64,000 nucleotides of DNA from Strigamia acuminata (lineage: Eukaryota > Arthropoda > Chilopoda > Geophilomorpha > Linotaeniidae): contig OX442323.1 in the NCBI GenBank assembly GCA_949358305.1, positions 8,618,001-8,682,000 of the forward strand, written 5' to 3'. Below are positions 1-11,145 of the stretch, in pieces. Position 1 is the stretch's first letter. Each line of letters opens with the position of its first letter. A program made the position numbers and the translations under genes. The notes under the pieces were generated by a model that was given only the letters and a program-made list of their open reading frames with translations, had not been told where the DNA came from and did not search any database.

Positions 1-581
1 TAAAACGGGATTTCAAAACACGAATTAATAAATTATATAAAAAGAGTTTTGAAGTTGATTTCGGGTGTGAAATCGATCGGATGGATCTAGATTTTGTTTT
101 CACACACGATGACAAGAACAACTCACCATATTGGAGAAATCCGGTAACTTGTTAGAAAGGAAATCCCACAATCCCTCCTACCGGAACTGCGTCATAAATC
201 CAGCCACGCACAACCGCTTCCTAAGACCAAAACAAAACCACAACCAAATCAACCCCTAAAAACAAACCTGCAATTAAATCAAGCCGTAAAAAATCCGAAA
301 TAAAAATAAAAACAAAACGCCGAACCAAAAAACCGAACCAAAAAACAAAAATATCTCCAAAACTCGACCACCTTCTCCACTCCTCACACCTCTTCCACTC
401 CACAGTACCTTTAATTTTTACCACGTTTGTCCAATTTCCCGACATTCGTGCCGACCAAAGCGTGCTAAACCCACGAAAACATCGCCGCAGCAACAACCAG
501 AATGTTTTCCACAAACAATTCCACCCATTAGCGCCCGCAATCGCCTCTCGAAGGTCAAAAAACCATCCATCCGTCAGTCAA
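1..581. other. Upstream region of MTF-1
   Basis: AT-rich sequence with no convincing gene. Open frames here are short and run into the MTF-1 frame. The stretch from about 400 is probably promoter and 5' UTR of the downstream gene. No clear TATA box was seen. Confidence 0.4.
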
Positions 582-3500
582 ATGGCGACACCCATAGATT
601 TCAACGGAGAAGAAGAAGATGAACGAGATCATTGTCACCCGTCCCCGCACACACTCACCTTCCAAGACTGCTTGGACGACAGCTTCGACGACACGAGTTT
701 CCGCAAAGTATACGACCAAACTAACGTCTACATCGAGCTCGATTCGGAGGACATGGGACATTCCAACGCTGGAACTGTCGACACCGAAGAACAAGACGAA
801 AATTCCGGGTAAAACGCAACAAAAATCATCAAAAAAATGGAATTTGACGGAATTAAATCAATTTCCAGATATGTTCAACACACCATATCGTCTGCGGATC
901 AGATTTACGTCCAATTCAACCCGGGGAAGAGCCAAATGCCGTTAAATCCTTCGCACGCGACGCTCACGATCGAAAGTCACAACCCAGAGACGAGGCAGAG
1001 AGAGGTGAAAAGGTTTAGATGCGATTACGAGGGTTGTAAACGAAGTTACAGTACTGCTGGTAACTTAAAAACACATCAAAAGACACATACTGGTGAAGTT
1101 TGTGGTGGAATGTGCGTTTTTAGTGCGTTTTTTGACGTTTTGTTTTGTTTTTTAGGTGAATACACGTTCGTTTGCGAGCAGGAAGGATGCGGGAAAGCGT
1201 TTTTAACGTCGTATAGTTTACGGATTCACGTTAGGGTGCACACGAAAGAGAAACCGTTTGAGTGTAGGGAGTTGGGGTGCGAGAAAGCGTATAATACGCT
1301 GTATAGGTTGAAAGCTCATCAAAGAATTCATTCTGGGAATACGTTCAATTGTGATCAAGAAGGCTGTTTTAAGTTTTTTACGACGCTCAGTGATTTAAGG
1401 AAACATGTTCGGACGCATACGGGCGAGAAGCCGTATAAGTATTTGAGATTTGTTTGGTTTTTTTTGAGTTTTTAGTGATTGGATTGGTTTTTTGTGCGAT
1501 AGGTGCGAGAAAAATGGATGTGGGAAAGCGTTTACGGCGAGTCATCACCTGAAGACGCATACGAGGACCCATACGGGCGAGAAACCTTATTCGTGTCATC
1601 AAGACGATTGTAAAAAAGCGTTCACGACGCAGCATAGTTTGAAATCGCACATGAAAAAACACGGAAGAGTAAATTGATTTGAGTTTATTTTGAAATTTGT
1701 TAATAAATCGCGATTTATTGCGATTTTTCGGTTTTATCAACATGAAAAATTCAATTTTTCGTGAAGAAAATTCAATTTTTTGCCTCAAAATTCAATTTTT
1801 TGCCTCAAAATTCAATTTTTTGCCTCAAAATTCAATTTTTTGCCTCAAAATTCAATTTTTTGCCTCAAAATTCAATTTTTAACCTGAAAATTTAATTTTT
1901 TGCTTGAAAATTCAATTTTTTGCCTAAAAATTCAATTTTTTGCCTGAAAATTCAATTTTTTGCCTGAAAATTCAATTTTTTGCCTGAAAATTCAATTTTT
2001 TGCCTGCAAATTCAATTTTTTGCCTGAAAATTCAATTTTTTGCCTGAAAATTCAATTTTTTGCCTGAAAATTCAATTTTTTGCCTGAAAATTCAATTTTT
2101 TTCTCAAAATTCAATTTTTTGCCTGAAAATTCAATTTTTTTTCTCAAAATTCAATTTTTTGCCTGAAAATTCAATTTTTTTCCTCAAAATTCAATTTTTT
2201 TCTCTCAAAATTCAATTTTTTTCTCTCAAAATTCAATTTTTTTCTCTCAAAATTCAATTTTTTTCTCAAAATTCAATTTTTTGCCTGAAAATTCAATTTT
2301 TTGCCTCAAAATTCAATTTTTTGCCTCAAAATTCAATTTTTAACCTGAAAATTTAATTTTTTGCTTGAAAATTCAATTTTTTGCCTAAAAATTCAATTTT
2401 TTGCCTGAAAATTCAATTTTTTGCCTGAAAATTCAATTTTTTGCCTGAAAATTCAATTTTTTGCCTGCAAATTCAATTTTTTGCCTGAAAATTCAATTTT
2501 TTGCCTGAAAATTCAATTTTTTGCCTGAAAATTCAATTTTTTGCCTGAAAATTCAATTTTTTGCCTGAAAATTCAATTTTTTTCTCAAAATTCAATTTTT
2601 TGCCTGAAAATTCAATTTTTTTTCTCAAAATTCAATTTTTTGCCTGAAAATTCAATTTTTTTCCTCAAAATTCAATTTTTTTCTCTCAAAATTCAATTTT
2701 TTTCTCTCAAAATTCAATTTTTTTCTCTCAAAATTCAATTTTTTTCTCAAAATTCAATTTTTTGCCTGAAAATTCAATTTTTTGCCTGAAAATTCAATTT
2801 TTTTCTCAAAATTCAATTTTTTGCCTGAAAATTCAATTTTTTTTCTCAAAATTCAATTTTTTGCCTGAAAATTCAATTTTTTTCCTCAAAATTCAATTTT
2901 TTTCTCTCAAAATTCAATTTTTTTCTCTCAAAATTCAATTTTTTTCTCTCAAAATTCAATTTTTTTCTCAAAATTCAATTTTTTGCCTGAAAATTCAATT
3001 TTTTTTCTCAAAATTCAATTTTTTGCCTGAAAATTCAATTTTTTGTCTGAAAATTCAATTTTTTGCTTAAGCAATTCAATTTGGTTGACTAAAGCATCAA
3101 TTTATTTATTGTTAGGACTCGGACGACAATTCGCAACATTTTTATACGCACGAAAATTCGCAAGATCAAACAGAATCGATTGAAATGGTACGAGTGAATA
3201 GTTTTGTGTTTGTAAAATCTGAATCGTTGTGTTTTGTTGGTTTACAGAATCAATTTTCACAGTTACCTGACGATGTGGCATCTAATGCTCAAGTGCTTCT
3301 CGCTTCAATGTGCGGTGAAACCGACACGACACCTTTTTCGGACGACGAGAGGCACGTGATAACCGTGTCGTCTCTCGCTGAGAGGGAGGATTCAGCCGTG
3401 ATAACCGGAACGGACGGTCAAATGATCAGTGTTCCTCTGACTGCCATTAACATTGCCAACACTGTGCCTTCGGAACAAGTTGAAGGTCGACATTTAATTT

Positions 3501-4614
3501 GGATTGCTTATGATTGTGGGGCTCCTAGATTTCGTTTTTTATAAGTTTTTATAACGTGGAAAAGAAGTTTAATGTTTTTTTTATATAAAAAAAACTCAAA
3601 ATTTAGCACAAAATCTCTTTTTTTTACATAAATTCTGATTTTCGCATAAAAATTTAATTTCTCGGCTGAAAATTTAATTTCTCGGCTGAAAATTTAATTT
3701 TTCGGCTAAAAATTTAATTTTTGCGGCTGAAAATTTAATTTTTTATCTAAAAACGTTCAAAATCTAATTATTTTTACATAAAAACGTTCAAAATCCAATT
3801 ATTTTTACATAAAAACGTTCAAAACCCAATTATTTTTACATAAAAACGTTCAAAATCCAATTATTTTTACATATAAACGTTCAAAATCCAATTATTTTCA
3901 CATAAAAACGTTCAAAATTCGATGATTTTTACCTAAAAACATTAAAAACTTAATGATTTTTACCTAAAAACGTTAAAAATTAAATTAATTTCGCCTAAAA
4001 ACGTTAAAAATCTAATTATTTTCACCTGAAAACATTAAAAATCAATTATTACTACCTAAAAAAATTAGGATTCCTTATTTTCAACCTAAAAATCCAATTC
4101 CTTATTAAATGCAACCAACAAATAATTCTTCTTTCCATTTGCAGCGTTTACAACTTTCATACCATTGACTCCTGCTCCGATCACATCGGACCAACAAATA
4201 TTATTAAACAGTGCCATCAAATTAGAATCAAACACAGACTGTTCCGACTCGGACGACCCGTCAACCACGACCAACAACCAAACGTCACACAAATCCATCG
4301 ACATCGTCGTTGCATCCGCATTCGAAGCAAACATTTGCAAGTGCAACCCGTGCAAGTGCAAAGGCGACAACTTCGACTGCCAGTCGTGCGGGAGCGCCAC
4401 CTCCGAACTAGAAAAAACATCCAACGAAACGATGGAAAACAAGACAACAAACGCAGTATTTTTAAACGAAACGTCGAATCAGTTTTTAATCACGGCAAAC
4501 AATGAGTCGTGGAGTATTAGTCCTAACAATGTGTCCGACTCGGACGGAACAATTTTGATTTCGAGAGTGGAAACGTTGACTCGATTTGGTTCACAGTCGC
4601 CGGAAATGACTTAA
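582..4614 (+). CDS. MTF-1: Metal-responsive transcription factor 1 (six C2H2 zinc fingers), 7 exons
   Basis: Exons read as 582-808, 869-1092, 1156-1438, 1503-1668, 3116-3187, 3248-3485 and 4145-4614; all junctions are GT-AG and the frame closes to 559 aa. The segment before the fingers contains the MTF-1-specific GYVQHTIS and [10 protein letters not shown] motifs. Six consecutive C2H2 fingers follow, with the characteristic [31 protein letters not shown] and TTLSDLRKH helices. The last exon holds a cysteine cluster, [18 protein letters not shown], matching the C-terminal Cys cluster that MTF-1 needs for metal responsiveness in flies and vertebrates. The family binds metal response elements and activates metallothionein and zinc-transporter genes in the nucleus. 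The start at 582 was preferred over the in-frame ATG at 462 because the upstream part looks like UTR. Intron 4 is filled by a minisatellite. Identity is secure; the exact N-terminus is not. Confidence 0.93.
1760..3066. repeat. A/T minisatellite, ~20-bp unit, with higher-order structure, in MTF-1 intron 4
   Basis: Tandem units of the type AAAATTCAATTTTTTGCCTG repeat about 65 times. Variants (TTTCTC, TCTCTC, AACCTG spacers) recur in the same order: the block with the TTTCTC spacer appears at about 2101, 2582 and 2803. This shows nested duplications of about 480 and 221 bp. ORFs through it are fortuitous. Confidence 0.97.
3640..4085. repeat. A/T minisatellites in MTF-1 intron 6
   Basis: First about five ~20-bp units (GCTGAAAATTTAATTTCTCG type, 3650-3745), then about ten ~31-bp units built on AAACGTTCAAAATCCAATTA with TTTTTACATAA spacers. 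Copies are diverged toward the 3' end. It fills most of the intron 3486-4144. Confidence 0.9.
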
Positions 4615-5399
4615 AAATCTGACGAAAAATTTTAAAAATTAAAAAATTATAAAATTTTTTTTTTTATTTTTTTTTTATTTTTTCAAAGATTTTTAACATT
4701 TTTTTTTTATATAGACTGTTGGAATTAATTGGAATTAATTTATTGGATGATGAAATTGTGGAAATTTGTAGTGTAAATGTAAAAAAAGTATATTATTATT
4801 TTTTATTATTATTATTATTATTATTTATATGCGATGTTTATGAGATAAACAATTTGAGTCGTTAAATTTAGTCCGTGAAATAAGAAAAAGGAGGAGGAAA
4901 AAACGTGGCTTGAATATTTCAAGAATTAAATAATAAATTAAAAAATATATAAAATTTGTATTAATTTTAATTCAAGTTTGTTATATCGACCGGAAGCGTG
5001 TGCAATGCAGACGGCTTTCGAGTTTTTATGTTGTAATAAAAATTTGTTGATTAAAAAAAAGAAACCAAAATATATTTTTCATTTTCATTTTTATTTCTTC
5101 AAGATTAAGTGATAAAACATCAAATATCATTGAGCTGTCACAAATATAATCCAAGTCAAGGAGAAAACAACAAATCTGCTCTAATAATCATGTTTCGACT
5201 AAATTTATTCGCCAAAAACGTTTAAATATGCTCAAAATAAACAAGTAATGACCGACTTGTTATTCCAGCGTACCCAAAACGAAAAAAAAGGCCTAAAACA
5301 AGTAAATAGATGTCAAAACTTGGTTTTATTAACCAAATCAGAATCCAATACACACATAAATAAACTTGCATTCTTCATTTCAATTGATTTTATTACGAA
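4615..5399. other. Intergenic, AT-rich
   Basis: 3' UTR and downstream sequence of MTF-1 (poly-T/ATT runs near 4650-4825), then the 3' flank of the minus-strand cuticle gene. No additional gene seen. Confidence 0.5.
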
Positions 5400-6504
5400 T
5401 TAGTGGATTTTATGGTGAATTGCACCGTACCCAAGCCCGTACCCATGCCCGGCCCCAAGACCGTACGCATGCCCGGCCCCAAGACCGTATCCATGCCCGG
5501 CAATAACCGTGTGAGCATACGACGCTGGTGCCGCATAACCGTAACCACCAACAACAGCTGGCGCGGCGTAACCGTAACCAGTAGCAACAGCTGGTGCCCC
5601 ATGCCCATACCCAAGACCCACCGCATGCCCATACCCAAGACCCGCCGCATAGCCAACACCGAGTGCGGGTGCAGCATAGCTGATTGCCGGCGCAGCAGCA
5701 ACAACAGCCGGGGCTTCGTAAGAAGCGGCGGCCGCGTGCGCGACTGGAGCGGCAGCAACGGCGGGCGCGGCGTAAGTCGCAACTGCTGGAACGGCAGCAA
5801 CGGCTGGGGCAGCGTAACCGGCAAAACCTAATCCAACTTCGACTGGAGCTTCGTAGGAAGATGCGGCGGCATGAGCGACTGGCGCTGCAGCGACGGCGGG
5901 AGCGGCATAAGCGGCAACCGGAGCGGCATAAGCGGCAACCGGTGCTGCAGCGACGGCCGGCGCGGCGTAGCTAGCGACTGCTGGGGCCGGGGCGACGGCG
6001 TGGACGCCTCCGGTCGAGGTGACTTGGCGAGTACCGAAAGCATCGGCGACGTAGTCCGTGCGACGTTCGACGCCGTCGGGTCCCAAGTGCGAATAGAAAC
6101 CGACTTTGGCGTCTCCGATGCCTTGTTCGGCAGCGGATTTGAAATCTCCGGTCAGCGAGTCAGCGACTGAATAGCCCGATGCGTAATTGCCAAAAGCCTT
6201 TGAAAATAAATGAATAAAATTGATTATTTGCGTGATTTTAATTAATTATACACTTACGTCTTGAGAGCGGAAGTTTTCGCGGTTGTTTACTCCGTTGTGG
6301 ACGACCGAAGTCGGGACGGCGGCGACGCCGTGCACCTCAGCGACGCCGGGGACACTGTAGTGAGCGACGGCAGGCGCGCCCAGAAAGCCGGGGGTTGGTG
6401 CGGCGAAAGCCGTCGAGATAAGAGCGATGAAAACGATCTGAAATGTTCGGTTTTTTTAGAAATTTGAATTTATTTTATGAGGAATGGAAACTTACGTGGA
6501 ACAT
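5400..6504 (-). CDS. Large Ala/Gly/Tyr-rich cuticle protein, 3 exons
   Basis: Exons on the minus strand: 6504-6496 (MFH), 6437-6258, 6197-5400; 328 aa. Exon 2 encodes the signal peptide (IVFIALISTAFA) and a short pro-segment ending RENFRSQD. Exon 3 begins with FGNYASGYSVADSLTGDF and then GFYSHLGPDGVERRTDYVAD, an R&R-like (chitin-binding type 4) block in its extended G-x-Y...DY-x-AD form. A long low-complexity tail of AAPAVAAAPVA and GLGYGHG repeats ends in IHHKIH. Probable structural component of the chitinous exocuticle. It is a clear paralogue of the gene at 10204-11084: same exon boundaries, same RSQD/AFGNYA junction, same RRTDYV(A/S)DAFGTRQV motif. A TATA box lies 48 bp upstream of the ATG. 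Confidence 0.9.
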
Positions 6505-7380
6505 GTTTGTTTGGGTTTTGCAAACTGATGTTTTGGAAGTGAATTGAGGCTTATTTATACTGAACTCTGACCCTGAAATGAGCGAGTCAGCCATTGGAGA
6601 AGGAGGGCTCAAGGCGGTTGAATGGTGGGCGACATTGGTGGACAAAGGTGGCCCTGACCGCCCGCGCCGGACCTCGGTTCTTTGGGAAATAATAGGGGAG
6701 GGAATGGAGGGAAATGGCCGCCGGTTTTCGCTTTCGGTTGACCTTGGTGAGTAGGAAATCGTAACGGGAGTTTGTTGTGAATTTGTGAAGGTCCGTGAAG
6801 GCCACACCCGGTTGTTTAGTTGTGTTGTGTGTCAATGTTGGTTGTGGAATTTGGGGGACGTGTAGATCCGTTTGTGTTGGTGTGTCACGCGATTGGAACT
6901 GATTATTTTGATTTGTTATTTGAGGTTTTAATGAGAAATGTTTAATTGGTTCGTTAGTCAGATTTATTCGTATTTTGAGGTTAGATTTGAAGGGAAAAAA
7001 GTAATGGTTTACATCCTGTAGATTTATTAATGCTACTTGTTTTATTTAAAAAGGAAAAGGAAAGTTTTTTTTTTTTTAATTTTTATAAAGTAAAATAAAA
7101 AGATTTAATTTTTTTTAATTTTTTTTTAATTAGAAATTGCGAAAGAACGTGAATAAATACAAAACTCCCCTGAGAATAACTTTTCTGCGGTGCACTTGGG
7201 CGCCCATGTGACAGAAATTGAAAGAAGACAAAAACAAAATGAAAGCATTTTGATCAAATGATTGCATTGTTTCTCTAACAAATTTCAGAATAATTTAAAA
7301 TAAACAAAATCAAAAAAAAATAAAAACGATGATAAAACAAAAGAAAAAACTAAAAAAACGAAAAACAAAAGAAAAAAATC
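6505..7380. other. Intergenic with a partial antisense copy of SRRM1 3' sequence
   Basis: Promoter side of the cuticle gene, then AT-rich DNA. From about 7210 to 7340 the minus strand reads like the SRRM1 3' region (see 46175-46562). Shared landmarks are TTGAAAGAAGACAAAAACAA and ATTTTGATCAAATGATTGCA, but this copy lacks a ~20-bp internal piece present in the other two copies. Confidence 0.6.
6552..6559 (-). promoter_or_regulatory. TATA box of cuticle gene 5400-6504
   Basis: TATAAATA on the minus strand, 48 bp before the start codon. Spacing suggests a very short 5' UTR. Confidence 0.7.
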
Positions 7381-8569
7381 CTAAAACTGCAAATAGTCAG
7401 GCGGCACAGGAGTTTCCTGCAATGAAATGAATATCGAATATAAAATCAAAATTTTTATAATAATAGATTTCTATACTTCATCTATGTCTGGCATTCCGTA
7501 CTCTATTATTCTGCTAGCTTCCTGGTATGAAATCGAATTGGTCTTTATGTCTCCTTTAAAATTCCGAACTATAGCCTTCAAAGCTGCCAATTGATCATCT
7601 CTCACACCCTCCAGTAAAATAATAATACTGTTCTTTGTTAGTGCTCTAACTGGAAGATACCGTTTACATTATAATAAATTGCGGCAAATTTTCGATAACC
7701 TACTTCTAGCTAACTGAATAAAATCCACATCACTAACTTCGTGCACATCTAACATGGTACAGATGAAACGAGCACATGACGGGGTCATTACAATACGCAA
7801 AACCGATACGTCATAACAAAGGAAATAACGAATTTCAAATACATCTTCGCTTCTCAAGCGAATAGGGATATTCAAATTATCTATAAGAAAACAACAAATA
7901 AATTTGATATAGCATTCGAAATAGTTGAGTGTTTACCTTTTAAGAGCACAGTGGAGAAAATAATGTCCCCATTCGAAATTCTGAATTCTGACACGGAGCG
8001 AAATGATCTTATACGAATGCTACCGGAAAATGGAATATCACTGGAAGTCTTAGCAATTTCCTACAGATTAAAAAAGTTTATCTTAAATTTATGGTAGTTA
8101 CCTTTTTTGAAAAACGCAGTGACTACGTTCACGTGACGTGAACGTATTGTTTTCATGACGTGCTGTGATTGGTTGAGATCTATTCATGTCCATTCACGTC
8201 GGTTTGATGATTTCGAGGTTTTAGCTTCTTTTTTTTCTCCCCCCCCCCCCCCAGACCTAACCTTATCAGTTTTTAGCAAAGTCGACGAAATGAGGATTTT
8301 TATCAATGTATTTCAATGCATCTCTCAACCAATCACAGCGCGTCATGAGAACAATACGTTAATGTCCGACGTGAACGTAGCCACTGCGTTTAACGAAACA
8401 GAAAACAAACAAAAATTACCGGAGATTTTATTTCCGAAGATGTCACAGCAGGCGTTTGGGTTGCCTTATTCAGCGATGTAGTCAAACTAGCTGAAATATA
8501 AATAAAATTAAAACGAATTGACACAAAATATTTCTTAATTTTTAACAAACCTGGTTTGTTCGCCTCCAT
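7381..8569 (-). CDS. Uncharacterised 199-aa protein, 6 exons
   Basis: Exons on the minus strand: 8569-8551, 8490-8420, 8060-7937, 7880-7704, 7649-7477, 7416-7381. All five introns are GT-AG and all phases agree, giving 199 aa ending VPPDYLQF. The N-terminal 30 residues are Ser/Thr-rich. The middle (IRIRSFRSVSEFRISNGDII to ARFICTMLD) has the alternating hydrophobic pattern of a beta-rich domain, followed by LTKNSIIILLEGVRDDQLAALKAIV. That order loosely recalls the PH-like non-catalytic region of Ulp2/SENP6-7-type SUMO proteases, but there is no protease domain and this likeness is from memory only. No signal peptide. Intron 2 hosts an inverted-repeat MITE. The gene structure is well supported; the function is unknown. 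Confidence 0.72.
8112..8391. mobile_element. MITE with ~75-bp terminal inverted repeats
   Basis: Left end AAACGCAGTGACTACGTTCA is matched in reverse complement by the right end at 8391 (AAACGCAGTGGCTACGTTCA). The inverted homology continues through AACGTATTGTTTTCATGACG and GCTGTGATTGGTTGAGA. It lies wholly inside intron 2 of the 7381-8569 gene. Target-site duplication unclear. No ORF that could be a transposase. Confidence 0.8.
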
Positions 8570-9436
8570 TTTTGTTGTTTTTCAAAGCCAAGATGAGGCT
8601 CGCCCAATGGGAGAAAGGACCAACAAATTATACAGATACCCCACCTGGCGTTACCTTATGTTTTAGGTGCCTTGGCCAACTGTGGTACAGGCCCGGTATA
8701 GCCAAAACCAGGTACCGCGTTTCGCCATAACATAAGTCAGATAAGTTTACGTTCACTTCCCAAACTGTTTTTGATAAATCGCTATTCACTTGATAATTTT
8801 AAAAATAATTTATTATATAAGATTTAATTTATTTAATTTTATTTTTATTTTATTCGGACGTTTTGATAAATTGATTTTGTCGCCAGTCTAAACTCCACAA
8901 AGAGGGCGCGATGTCAGAAGCGGATGACGACAGAAAAGCTCCTCAGCAGGAGACCAATGAAATCATAGATATCTATGATGAAATTAAAGACACAAACCAG
9001 GAATGACTAACGCGTAATACCATATCCCCACTAAATAAGTGCCCATTTCTCAACCACATTAGAAAAACCAGTTAAGGTGAGGTTCGCGGGGGGTCAAGGG
9101 GGGGCGCTAGCCCCCCCTTGTTAGGAAAAAAAAGAAAAAAAACCCGAGAACACGCGAAAAACCAAGAAACGGCATTAGTCACTCCTGGCTGAGGAGCTTT
9201 TCTGTCGCCAGGCGCTACTCGCGATGTCATGACCTCACAGTAATGGCCGAAGTTGAGTCGTAAGAGCATTTTCGGCTTCGCACATCTCTCTCATTCAAGT
9301 CTAGATTCATGTGATAAAACTAACACAGGCAACCATTCCACAGCGACGCAACTTAAAAGGTAAACGTATTGTATTCTAAACCATATATCCTTTTCCACTA
9401 ACATGATAATTTCCCTTAAAAAATTCAATTTTTCCA
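8570..9436. other. Intergenic, with a short inverted repeat
   Basis: No supported gene. The sequence around 8926-8947 (CGACAGAAAAGCTCCTCAGC) recurs inverted at 9188-9209, so 8920-9210 may be a decayed mobile element. It has a G/C-rich core with GGGGGG and CCCCCC tracts near 9088-9119. A 31-codon ORF at 8911-9006 is too short to call. Confidence 0.4.
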
Positions 9437-9841
9437 CTAAATCCGCAAAAAACACACGTTTCCACATGAAAAATCACTCGATCCGATCACCATCGACGTT
9501 AATCGGTCGTAAATTGACGCAAATTTGCATTTTTTTCTTTTTTTTCTTCTTATTTTTGGTGTTTTCTTTTCTAAAAACATTTTATTTTTTAGCTTTTCAT
9601 CAATTATAATGTTTTTAAGTCGACTTTGAATTTGTGCGACTACATCATTCTTCGACATCGCTTTTTCGTCGTTTATTCCAGTTTCGACCGGAATTTTGGA
9701 TAATTCTTTATCATCCAATGTGTTCACAATATTTTCGGTTTTTTGACCGACCTCCTCCCCTTCCAGCCAAATTTCGTCTAAGTTGAAATTTCCGCTGAAA
9801 TTCCTTTTGCAGCGTTTGAGAGAACATGTGATTCTCTCCAA
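9437..9841 (-). CDS. Hypothetical 134-aa Lys-rich protein
   Basis: Single-exon ORF starting MERITCSLKRCKRNFSGNF. It has an acidic centre and a basic stretch KIRRKKRKKCK near residues 97-107 that could be a nuclear localisation signal. No signal peptide or recognised domain. The ORF may be longer if spliced: a GT follows ...DRLTSM. Composition is less A/T-skewed than the flanks, which favours a real gene, but there is no homology I recognise. Confidence 0.4.
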   Translation of the reverse strand: MERITCSLKRCKRNFSGNFNLDEIWLEGEEVGQKTENIVNTLDDKELSKIPVETGINDEKAMSKNDVVAQIQSRLKNIIIDEKLKNKMFLEKKTPKIRRKKRKKCKFASIYDRLTSMVIGSSDFSCGNVCFLRI

Positions 9842-10203
9842 ACTAAATCATTTTGCTTGAAGTTTGCAAATGGCGGTGACCATCCGCCACAAAGCATTTT
9901 TCGAATTTTTTTTCTTCAATTCTGTGTCATTTTTTCACAAATGACTCAAACTTGACTGACTGTTGACTGGAATGCATTTTCCTCATTTCTCAATAAACAA
10001 ATTACACCAAAATATTCTTTTCCATTTTTATTCATATGTCTCGTACTTAAAATTACATATAAAACATGATCCAAAACTGCAAATGATTAAAGCATACATC
10101 ATTCCATCACATAAGAAGAATAAATTCCAATAAATTAAACATACACACATCGTAAATCTGCATTTAGAAAACTAAAACAACTCAAAAAAAATTCTCATTT
10201 TAT
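9842..10203. other. Intergenic
   Basis: AT-rich, including the probable 3' UTR of the minus-strand cuticle gene at 10204. No gene seen. Confidence 0.4.
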
Positions 10204-11084
10204 TTAATAATGTGCCTTGGCATGATGCAGACCATAGCCATAGCCCAGACCAGCGCCATAACCAAGATGGCCGCCATAACCATAACCAAGATGGCCGGCA
10301 TATCCAAGATGGCCGCCGTACCCAAGATGGCCGGCATATCCAAGATGGCCTGCATATCCAAGATCGCCTGCATAACCAAGATGGCCTGCATAACCAACAG
10401 CCGGTGCTGCATACGCAGCAACGGGGGCGGCGACGGCGGCGACGGCGGGCGCTGCATACGCGGCGACGGCGGCGGCGGGCGCGGCGGCGGCGACAATAGC
10501 TCCACCATGGGGTTGGATCGTGTGGTCTGGGGTGTTGACGTAGAGACCGTTCTCACTTCCGGTCACCACTTGGCGGGTTCCAAAAGCGTCGGAGACGTAA
10601 TCGGTGCGACGTTCGTAACCATTGGGGTCCAATTGGCTGAAAGTGCCAACTTTGGCGCCGGCGACATCTTGTTCGTGCGCGGCCTTAAAGTCACCGGTCA
10701 ACGAGTCACTGACCGAATAACCAGCTGCGTAGTTGCCGAAAGCCTAAAAACAAATTATTATTGTCAAATAAACGTCTCGAAATGATTTTTTCGCGGTTTT
10801 GTTACGTCTTGAGAGCGGTAGATGTCACGGCCGTTGGCTCCGGAGTGGACTGCAGCCGTTGGGACGGCGGCGATTCCGTGGACTTCGGCAACGGCTGGTA
10901 CGCTGTAGTGGGCAGCGCCGTATGCAAGGGCTGGGGCGGCCACTGCGGGTGCCCCCAAGAAGCCTGGACGGGCAGAGGCGGTTGCCAAGACGGCCAAAAG
11001 AGTGAAAACCTGTCGGGGTTGGAGAAAATCGAATTAGTTTGGAGTTTTTCCACGTTTTTCGGACGATTGTACCTGGAATTCCAT
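10204..11084 (-). CDS. Ala/Gly/Tyr-rich cuticle protein, 3 exons
   Basis: Exons on the minus strand: 11084-11073 (MEFQ), 11009-10806, 10743-10204; 251 aa. Exon 2 carries the signal peptide (VFTLLAVLATASA) and AAHYSVPAVAEVHGIAAVPT. Exon 3 starts AFGNYAAGYSVSDSLTGDFK and contains GTFSQLDPNGYERRTDYVSD, an R&R-like chitin-binding block. Ala-rich and then GLGYAGHLGYGG repeats follow, ending LHHAKAHY. Paralogue of the 5400-6504 gene with identical intron phases. Secreted structural cuticle protein by inference. A TATAAAT box lies about 55 bp upstream of the ATG. Confidence 0.9.
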
Positions 11085-11138
11085 GTTGTTTGGTTGGTAT
11101 CAATTGATTGTGTGGTTTGATTGTGTGTCTGACGGGGC

Positions 11139-11145
11139 ATTTATA
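11139..11145 (-). promoter_or_regulatory. TATA box of cuticle gene 10204-11084
   Basis: TATAAAT on the minus strand, 55 bp upstream of the start codon. Confidence 0.7.

Noticed and set aside
1697-3070. Several 61-102-codon ORFs ([11 protein letters not shown] repeats)
   Set aside because: Translations of the MTF-1 intron minisatellite.
8911-9006. 31-codon ORF MSEADDDRKAPQQ
   Set aside because: Lies inside a probable decayed inverted-repeat element and has no splice partners.
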